From contig NZ_JBARWZ010000053.1 in NCBI RefSeq assembly GCF_049647105.1, positions 16,748-80,747 of the forward strand: a stretch of DNA of 64,000 nucleotides, read 5' to 3'. Within the stretch, counting starts at the first letter, position 1. Each line of letters starts with the position of its first letter. A program made the translations under genes and the position numbers. The DNA is from Actinophytocola sp049647105 (GTDB lineage: Bacteria; Actinomycetota; Actinomycetes; Mycobacteriales; Pseudonocardiaceae). A model generated the notes under the pieces. That model was given only the letters and a program-made list of their open reading frames with translations. It was not told the origin of the DNA and did no database searches. Positions 58,758 to 64,000 of the stretch are shown in pieces.

Positions 58758-59288
58758 TCAGCGGGGGGTGAGGCGGCCGGGGGTGACCGGCGCGGCCACG
58801 AGCAGGACGATGCCGATCGACGCGAGTTCCTTCTCGTGGCGCAGGAACCAGCCACGTTCGGTGCCGTCCTCGGCGGGCACCCGGTCCCCGGTGGGCAGCG
58901 CGGTGACCGCGAGCGCGTAGCTCGCCGTACCGCGCACGGACACGCCATGGTGGGTGAAGCCGATGGCGCAGTCACCCGCGAAGGTGACGGTGTTCGGCGC
59001 GCGGAAGTCGTGGTGGAGCTGGGTGAACACGTGCCCGGCGGTCGCGGAGACACTGGGTGCCGCGGAGCCGAGCCCTCGGATCATCAGTCCTTTCGCGACG
59101 GTCGCCAGCGCCGCCAGCGCACGGGCCCGGTCGTCGGGCCCGCCGGCGGCCAGCACGTCCAGGTCCCCGGCCAGCCGCAGCTCGACGGTCACCGCCACGT
59201 GCCCGATCTCGACCTCGGCCCCGGCCGCGGGCGTGGGTGGCAACGCATATCGGAACACCACGTGGTCACCCGTCTCGGCAGCGGTCAT
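58758..59288 (-). CDS. Unknown protein at the end of the contractile-injection operon
   Basis: A 176-aa protein without recognised family: ETGDHVVFRYALPPTPAAGA, VAVTVELRLAGDLDVLA, RALAALATVAKGLMIRGLGS and FLRHEKELASIGIVLLVAAP. It has no signal peptide or membrane segment. ATG 59288 is 3 bp after the peptidoglycan-binding gene, so it belongs to that operon and could be a structural accessory or cargo protein of the injection system. Confidence 0.68.
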   Translation of the reverse strand: MTAAETGDHVVFRYALPPTPAAGAEVEIGHVAVTVELRLAGDLDVLAAGGPDDRARALAALATVAKGLMIRGLGSAAPSVSATAGHVFTQLHHDFRAPNTVTFAGDCAIGFTHHGVSVRGTASYALAVTALPTGDRVPAEDGTERGWFLRHEKELASIGIVLLVAAPVTPGRLTPR

Positions 59289-59291
59289 CGG

Positions 59292-59912
59292 TCAGCCCAC
59301 CTCGACGAGTGCGGCGGTGGCGGGCAGTGCGACGGTTCCCGCCCCGGTCAGCGGTTCCGCGTGCCGTGCGAGCCATTCGGCGACCGAACCGGCCGGTGTC
59401 GCGGGGTCGGTCGTGACGGTGAGGGTGTAGCCCGTCGCGTCGGCGGCGCCCTGGAGCGCGCAGGTGCCGGTGTACTCGACGGCGGTGCCGTCCACCAGCT
59501 CGGCGCTGCCGGGCAGGAACGTGGCGCCGGTGCACGTGATCGCGGGCGGCTCGATGGCGAGATCGGCGGTGAGGTCGGCGATGGCGTCGCCGCCGTCCGC
59601 GGCGACCTCGCCGGTGAGGGTGAGCGCGAGCCGGATGACGAGGTCGCCGACCGCTACCTCGGCGGTGGCGACCGGTTCGTCCGGCCAGCGGTAGCGCGCG
59701 CCGGTGAGCGCCTGCCAGGTCGCGGTGTCCGCGACACCGGTCGCCGCGAGTCCCTGCTGCGCCTGGAAATGCCGGACCGTGCCGGCGAGGGCCGCGTCGA
59801 ACTCGCCGGACTCGGCGGTCACCGGCTGCTGGTAGTGGTGGTTGAGCGACTGCTGGAGGTAGAGCACCCATTCACCGCCGTCGCCCGCGGTCAGCTCCGG
59901 CTCGCCAGTCAT
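59292..59912 (-). CDS. Peptidoglycan-binding-domain protein of the injection-system operon
   Basis: A 206-aa protein with an N-terminal PG_binding_1 module (GGEWVLYLQQSLNHHYQQPV; FDAALAGTVRHFQAQQGLAA; TATWQALTG) and a C-terminal all-beta half of unknown type (LVIRLALTLTGEVAADGGDA; AVEYTGTCALQGAADATGYT). There is no signal peptide, so if it meets the cell wall it may do so as part of the injection particle or during lysis. ATG 59912 follows GGAGG. Confidence 0.8.
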   Translation of the reverse strand: MTGEPELTAGDGGEWVLYLQQSLNHHYQQPVTAESGEFDAALAGTVRHFQAQQGLAATGVADTATWQALTGARYRWPDEPVATAEVAVGDLVIRLALTLTGEVAADGGDAIADLTADLAIEPPAITCTGATFLPGSAELVDGTAVEYTGTCALQGAADATGYTLTVTTDPATPAGSVAEWLARHAEPLTGAGTVALPATAALVEVG

Positions 59913-60003
59913 GTCACCTCCACTAGGGCCCCGCGCGAACCGTACGTGCCGCCCGCGCACCGATCCGATGACCGATGGGGCAGAACATGAGGCACCGGCG
60001 CGG

Positions 60004-60396
60004 TCAGCCGCCGATCATCACCGTGCTCACCGCGACTATCGAGCTGGTCGGGGCCGGGGACGGGTCGTTGCACGTCATGACGGTGTCGCCGGTGCGGGCC
60101 GCCGGTTTGTTGTTGATCAGCACCGTGCCGCTGCCCTTGGTGACCGTGCCCTGGTTGGTCGGCGGGAGCTGGAACGGGCCGCCCTGCGGGAGGTGCGGTG
60201 GCGCGTTCGTCGCCGTGCTGCCGAGCGTGGCCGCGGGCTGGCCGCCGATCACCACGTTCGTGCTGCAGCCGCCCGTGATCGTGCCCGCGAACGGGTGGGG
60301 GAGCGGCGTCGGCACCGGCCCGCCTGGCGACGGGATCATGATGATGTGGATGTCGGTCCCGACGACCTTGTCACCCATCTTCGCCGCGGGGCTCAC
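60004..60396 (-). CDS. PAAR-domain spike-tip protein
   Basis: A 130-aa PAAR-repeat protein that sharpens the spike of contractile injection systems (Afp10/Pvc10 type). Visible PAAR features are GTDIHIIMIPSPGG, PHPFAGTITGGCSTNVVIGG, QPAATLGS and VLINNKPAARTGDTVMTC, with His and Cys residues suited to metal binding at the tip. GTG 60396 follows AAAGGAGGAG. Confidence 0.9.
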   Translation of the reverse strand: MSPAAKMGDKVVGTDIHIIMIPSPGGPVPTPLPHPFAGTITGGCSTNVVIGGQPAATLGSTATNAPPHLPQGGPFQLPPTNQGTVTKGSGTVLINNKPAARTGDTVMTCNDPSPAPTSSIVAVSTVMIGG

Positions 60397-60445
60397 GACT
60401 CCTCCTTTCCCGCTGCGTGGTGCCGGAACGCTCCGCGGGTTCCGC

Positions 60446-61054
60446 TCACGGTGTCCGCACCCAGCGCCGGGGCTGCGCGGGTGCGAGCGCACCGCTGCGC
60501 GCGGGCACGTTCTGCCCGCTGTTGAGCCGGATCTTGTCCGCGGGCGGCGCGAGCTCGGTGTCGGGCGCGGGCAGGAACGGCGCGCTCACGGTGATCGCGA
60601 ACGAGGCCCTTGCCGGCATGCCGAGGTTGCTCCACAACGCGCCGGGGTCGGTGTCCGCGATCTTGATCAGTACCGGGGTGCCCGCGGCCGCAAGGGACGC
60701 CGGCATGCAGTCGGCCGGCAGCGAGTCCGTGAACAGCATGGTGCGCAACGCGGCGCCGAGCAGCAGGTGCTCCTCGTTGACCTTCTCCGCCCGCGCCGTG
60801 ACCAGGTAGGACAGTGCGCAGCGCCTGCTTGGCTCCCGCCGCGCACGCACCGCGCCCCGTTCGTCGCGTTCGTCGGCGAAGCCGGACTCGCGCCCGCTCG
60901 GGTCGTCGTGCAGCCCGTACAGGAACAGGTCGATCGCGTTCGTCGGGCGTTCGGTCTCCCATGTCGGCTTCGGCGGGTCGAGCCGGACCATCGTGCCCTC
61001 CGGCAGCGACCGGCCGAGCAGCACGCACAACGCCTCGTCCACCTCTGTGATCAC
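60446..61054 (-). CDS. DUF4255 (Pvc16-like) sheath-terminator/cap protein
   Basis: A 202-aa DUF4255 protein, the family of Afp16/Pvc16 that caps the tube and sheath of extracellular contractile injection systems. It shows VITEVDEALCVLLGRSLPEG, NAIDLFLYGLHDDPSGRESG, RCALSYLVTARAEKVNEEHL and LLGAALRTMLF. GTG 61054 is preferred, 7 nt after GACACT; an upstream start at 61096 would add 14 residues. It leads the minus-strand arm, divergent from the sheath gene. Confidence 0.9.
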   Translation of the reverse strand: MITEVDEALCVLLGRSLPEGTMVRLDPPKPTWETERPTNAIDLFLYGLHDDPSGRESGFADERDERGAVRARREPSRRCALSYLVTARAEKVNEEHLLLGAALRTMLFTDSLPADCMPASLAAAGTPVLIKIADTDPGALWSNLGMPARASFAITVSAPFLPAPDTELAPPADKIRLNSGQNVPARSGALAPAQPRRWVRTP

Positions 61055-61273
61055 GGAACCCAGTGTCGCGACGCGCCCCGCTCGCCACACCGCCACACCG
61101 CCCGTCCTTTCAGCGCGTTACCGCCGCCCGAAAGGGCAACCGCCCGAAGGGGCGGTCCCGCCTGCCCTCCCCACCGCCCCGCGACGACTGAGCCAACCGG
61201 TGCGGAATGAACACACTCAGGCAGAGCCGGTCACGCCGGTCACGCGTACTTCGCAACGAGGGAGACACCCGAG

Positions 61274-62812
61274 ATGGCCAGCAGTTACCTCGCGCCCGGT
61301 GTGTACATGGAGGAGGTTTCCTCAGGTTCGCGGCCCATCGAGGCCGTGGGAACCGCGGTGGCCGCCTTCGTGGGCTTCGCCGAGCGCGGTCCCCTGCACG
61401 AGCCCGTGATGGTCACCAACTGGACGCAGTTCAAACAGAACTTCGGCGACTTCGTCGAGGGCTACTACCTCGCGCACGCCGTGTACGGGTACTTCCAGAA
61501 CGGTGGCGGCACCGCCTACGTCGTGCGGGTGGGTGGTGAGGGTGCGCCGAGCGGCAACGGCAACGGTCAGATGGCGCTGCCCGCCGCGGAGCTGCCCTCT
61601 GCGGGTCAGGACGCGAAGCCCGGGCTGACCATCTCGGCCCGCAGCGCGGACGCCGGCGACCTGGCCGTCGAGGTCGCGCCTGCGACCGAGGAGGGCGACG
61701 ACACCTTCCGGCTCGTCGTGAAGCAGGGCGGGCAGACGGTCGAGACCTTCGACAACGTCACCGCCAAGCGTGGCCCGAACAACGTCGCGACCGTGGTCCG
61801 CCAGCAGTCGAAGCTGATCATCGTCGAGGAGGTCAAGGGCAAGGCGATGTCGGTGCCGAGGGCCGGTGAGGTCGCGCTCGGCTCGCCGGCGCCCGTGCCC
61901 GCCAAGGTCGAGGCGAACGCCTACGTCGGCAACTCCGCCGACCGCACCGGGTTCGGTGGCCTGGAGGCCATCGACGAGGTGACCATGCTGTGCGTGCCGG
62001 ACCTGATGGCCGCGCACCAGCGCGGTGCGCTGACCGCGGAGGACGTCAAGGCCGTGCAGCTCGCGATGATCGCGCACTGCGAGCTGATGGCCGACCGCGT
62101 CGCCATCCTCGACACCCCGCCCGGCCTCAACGCGCAGGAGGTCAAGGACTGGCGCCAGGACGTCACCGGCTACGACTCGAAGTACGCCGCCATGTACTGG
62201 CCGTGGATCAAGGTCGCGGACCCGGTGGCTGGCAAGCAGGTCTTCGTGCCGCCGTCGGGCCACATGGCGGGCATCTGGGCCCGCAACGACTCCAGCCGCG
62301 GCGTGCACAAGGCGCCAGCCAACGAGGTCGTGCGTGGCGCGGTCACCCTGGAGCTGAACATCACCAAGGGCGAGCACGACGTGCTCAACCCGATCGCGGT
62401 GAACTGCATCCGCAGCTTCCGCGGCCAGGGCATCCGGGTGTGGGGCGCGCGCACGCTGTCGAGCGACCCCGAGTGGCGCTACCTGAACGTGCGGCGGCTG
62501 TTCAACTACGTCGAGAAGTCGATCCTGCAGGGCACCAACTGGGTCGTGTTCGAGCCGAACGACCCGAAGCTGTGGGACTCGGTCAAGCGCACGGTCACCA
62601 TGTTCCTCCGCCGCGTGTGGCGGGACGGCGCGTTGTTCGGGCAGCAGCCCGCGCAGGCGTTCTTCGTCAAGTGCGACGAGGAGAACAACCCGCCGGAGAA
62701 CCGGGACGCCGGGATCCTGACCGTCGAGATCGGCATCGCGCCGGTGAAGCCGGCCGAGTTCGTGGTCTTCCGGATCTCGCAGTTCGCCGAGGGCGCCGGC
62801 CTCGAAGAGTGA
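61274..62812 (+). CDS. Contractile injection system tail sheath protein
   Basis: A 512-aa phage-tail-sheath-like protein that forms the contracting outer tube: YLAPGVYMEEVSSGSRPIEA, VAAFVGFAERGPLHEPVMVT, an N-terminal inserted domain, then the sheath core PPSGHMAGIWARNDSSRGVH, NPIAVNCIRSFRGQGIRVWG, ARTLSSDPEWRYLNVRRLF and YVEKSILQG. ATG 61274 follows GAGGGAG. It begins the plus-strand structural arm. Confidence 0.95.
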   Translation: MASSYLAPGVYMEEVSSGSRPIEAVGTAVAAFVGFAERGPLHEPVMVTNWTQFKQNFGDFVEGYYLAHAVYGYFQNGGGTAYVVRVGGEGAPSGNGNGQMALPAAELPSAGQDAKPGLTISARSADAGDLAVEVAPATEEGDDTFRLVVKQGGQTVETFDNVTAKRGPNNVATVVRQQSKLIIVEEVKGKAMSVPRAGEVALGSPAPVPAKVEANAYVGNSADRTGFGGLEAIDEVTMLCVPDLMAAHQRGALTAEDVKAVQLAMIAHCELMADRVAILDTPPGLNAQEVKDWRQDVTGYDSKYAAMYWPWIKVADPVAGKQVFVPPSGHMAGIWARNDSSRGVHKAPANEVVRGAVTLELNITKGEHDVLNPIAVNCIRSFRGQGIRVWGARTLSSDPEWRYLNVRRLFNYVEKSILQGTNWVVFEPNDPKLWDSVKRTVTMFLRRVWRDGALFGQQPAQAFFVKCDEENNPPENRDAGILTVEIGIAPVKPAEFVVFRISQFAEGAGLEE

Positions 62813-62846
62813 TTGTCTTTCCCGCCTCCCGTAAGGAGTTTCAACC

Positions 62847-63287
62847 ATGGCTGCTGGCGACCCGATCACAGCTGCACGATTCTCGATCACCATTGACGGC
62901 TACGAGATCGCCGCGTTCTCCGAGCTGCAGGGCATCACCACCGAGGTGAAGCCGGTGGAGCACCTGGAGTCCAGTGACAAAGAGGTGATCCTGAAGAAGC
63001 TGCCGGGCAAGACCGAGCCGGCGACCGTCGTGCTCAAGCGCGGCAAGTCCGACCACATGGCGCTGTGGGCGTGGCACGAGTCGGTGCTCAACGGCGACAT
63101 CATCAACGCACGCAAGTCCTGCTCGCTGGTGATGTACGGGCCGGACGGCAAGCCGGTCGCGCGATACCACCTCGAGCACGCGTGGCCGTCGAAGCTGGAG
63201 GTCGGCGCACTGAAGGCGGGTTCGTCCGAGGTGCTGATGGAGACGGTCACCATCGTGTCCGAGCGCATCCAGCGCGTGTCCGCGTGA
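62847..63287 (+). CDS. Contractile injection system inner tube protein
   Basis: A 146-aa T4 gp19-like tail tube protein: ITAARFSITIDGYEIAAFSE, LQGITTEVKPVEHLESSDKE and MALWAWHESVLNGDIINARK, with the C-terminal strand VLMETVTIVSERIQRV. Hexamers of it stack inside the sheath. ATG 62847 has AAGGAG upstream. It overlaps the next gene by 4 bp (GTGA). Confidence 0.95.
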   Translation: MAAGDPITAARFSITIDGYEIAAFSELQGITTEVKPVEHLESSDKEVILKKLPGKTEPATVVLKRGKSDHMALWAWHESVLNGDIINARKSCSLVMYGPDGKPVARYHLEHAWPSKLEVGALKAGSSEVLMETVTIVSERIQRVSA

Positions 63288-63688
63288 CGGCGCCTGCCAA
63301 GGCGCCCGCCGAGACGGGACTGCGGACCGAGTACCCGTTCACGCTGCCGCGCGGCTACGTGGACGAGGCGGGCCGCCTGCACCGCGACGGCGTGATGCGG
63401 CTCGCGACCGCGCGGGACGAGATCACCACGCAGTCCGACCAGCGGGCCAAGCAGAACCCCGCGTACCTCACGGTTCTGCTGCTGGAGCGCACGGTCACCG
63501 TGCTCGGCGACGTGCCGGTGGTGGACACGTTCATGATCGAGAGCCTGTTCGCCTCCGACCTCGCGTTCCTGCAGGACCTGTACCGGCGCATCAACGCGGA
63601 CGGGCACACCGAGGTCGCGGTCAGCTGCCCGCACTGCGGCAACGACTTCGCGGTGGACGTCGCCGGTGATGCGCCGGGGGGATCGTGA
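63284..63688 (+). CDS. Conserved contractile-injection protein with zinc-ribbon-like end
   Basis: A 134-aa protein of the small conserved kind between tube and baseplate genes in phage-tail-like clusters: FTLPRGYVDEAGRLHRDGVM, NPAYLTVLLLERTVTVLGDV, DLAFLQDLYRRIN and a terminal SCPHCGNDF motif that could hold half a zinc site. It resembles tail-assembly chaperone or gp41-like proteins. It overlaps both neighbours by 4 bp. Confidence 0.82.
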   Translation: MTAPAKAPAETGLRTEYPFTLPRGYVDEAGRLHRDGVMRLATARDEITTQSDQRAKQNPAYLTVLLLERTVTVLGDVPVVDTFMIESLFASDLAFLQDLYRRINADGHTEVAVSCPHCGNDFAVDVAGDAPGGS

Positions 63689-63843
63689 CGTACGCGGTTG
63701 ACCGCGTGTGGGAGGAACTCGCGTACGTCGCCTACTACCTGCACTGGGATCTGGACAAGATCCTCGACCTCGAGCACCCGGTCCGAAACCGCGTGATCGG
63801 TGAGATCGGCAAGATCCACACGCGGTTCGCTGACGAGTCCTGA
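63685..63843 (+). CDS. DUF6760-like short protein of the injection system
   Basis: A 52-aa protein, VTYAVDRVWEELAYVAYYLH then WDLDKILDLEHPVRNRVIGE, typical of the short DUF6760-type proteins that follow the preceding gene in contractile injection clusters. It contains aromatic-rich helices and no membrane segment. GTG 63685 overlaps the upstream stop (GTGA). Confidence 0.8.
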   Translation: MTYAVDRVWEELAYVAYYLHWDLDKILDLEHPVRNRVIGEIGKIHTRFADES

Positions 63844-63870
63844 GTGGACCCGGACAGGAGGGGAAAGTCC

Positions 63871-64000
63871 ATGCGCTGGCCATTCCGGCGGAGGCGGGAG
63901 ACCACGGACGCACTCGTGGCCCCCGCGGCTCCGGTGCCGTCCACGGCCCCGGCCGTGCACGCGCCTGCCCGGCAGTGGGCCGCGCTGCCAGCCATTCCCG
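63871..64000 (+). CDS. Start of a further injection-cluster gene, cut by window edge
   Basis: ATG 63871 follows AGGAGGGGA and opens a frame to the window end: MRWPFRRRRETTDALVAPAA, then Pro/Ala-rich sequence. Only 43 codons are visible. Position after the DUF6760 gene makes it part of the injection-system operon; its function cannot be told. Confidence 0.65.
   Translation, partial: MRWPFRRRRETTDALVAPAAPVPSTAPAVHAPARQWAALPAIP

Noticed and set aside
58758..64000. Prophage
   Set aside because: Sheath, tube, PAAR and DUF4255 are present but no integrase, terminase, capsid or portal gene is visible, and DUF4255 and DUF6760 point to an extracellular contractile injection system.

Overview
The window is a GC-rich actinobacterial chromosome segment, most like the Pseudonocardiales (Lentzea/Saccharothrix/Actinosynnema type). 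This rests on the codon bias, the many GTG starts, the ATGA/GTGA overlaps, the Trp-associated membrane gene next to trpE, HisA without a trpF beside it, F420-type and DUF397/HTH genes, and frequent -10 boxes only 6-8 nt from a start codon (leaderless genes). No exact species can be named from sequence alone.

Layout. 1-4.8 kb: end of a nitrilase-type amidohydrolase, a family-5 solute-binding lipoprotein, an EgtE-like aminotransferase and a secreted zinc carboxypeptidase. 4.9-26 kb: an actinobacterial backbone hisDCB...hisH-hisA...hisF-hisI...trpE-(membrane protein)-trpC-trpB-trpA...lgt, interrupted by accessory modules: a SoxR-like regulator divergent from a split transketolase with a MerR-type promoter between them, a secreted pair behind a DasR-type site, a Uma2 nuclease, and a TetR/ABC exporter. 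26-31 kb: a reductase/SDR pair behind a KstR-type operator, and a corrinoid ABC importer behind a cobalamin riboswitch. 31-38.5 kb: a complete beta-glucan utilisation locus (LacI regulator, GH1 beta-glucosidase, ABC importer, secreted GH16-CBM6 glucanase) with LacI-type operators. 38.7-53 kb: gltBD, a VOC protein, an unusual ammonia-lyase homologue, pyk, a TesB thioesterase and a PBP4-type carboxypeptidase. 53-58.7 kb: a HTH/DUF397 pair and a very large LuxR-family (LAL) regulator. 58.7 kb to the end: the start of an extracellular contractile injection system (cap protein, PAAR tip, sheath, tube and small baseplate-associated proteins), running off the right edge.

The most unusual signal is not a gene. 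Two families of non-coding interspersed repeats sit at gene 3' ends. Family 1 (17717-18059, 23885-23935, 30936-31101 and a remnant at 12756) consists of roughly 170-bp nested hairpins bounded by CTAG. In every case the neighbouring gene's TAG stop codon lies inside that CTAG, and the stems change sequence while staying paired. Family 2 (8510, 23932, 53158) is about 130-150 bp with a small hairpin whose variable base pair is different, but complementary, in all three copies. A third, 30-bp tandem repeat carries TGA stops of the glucan locus.
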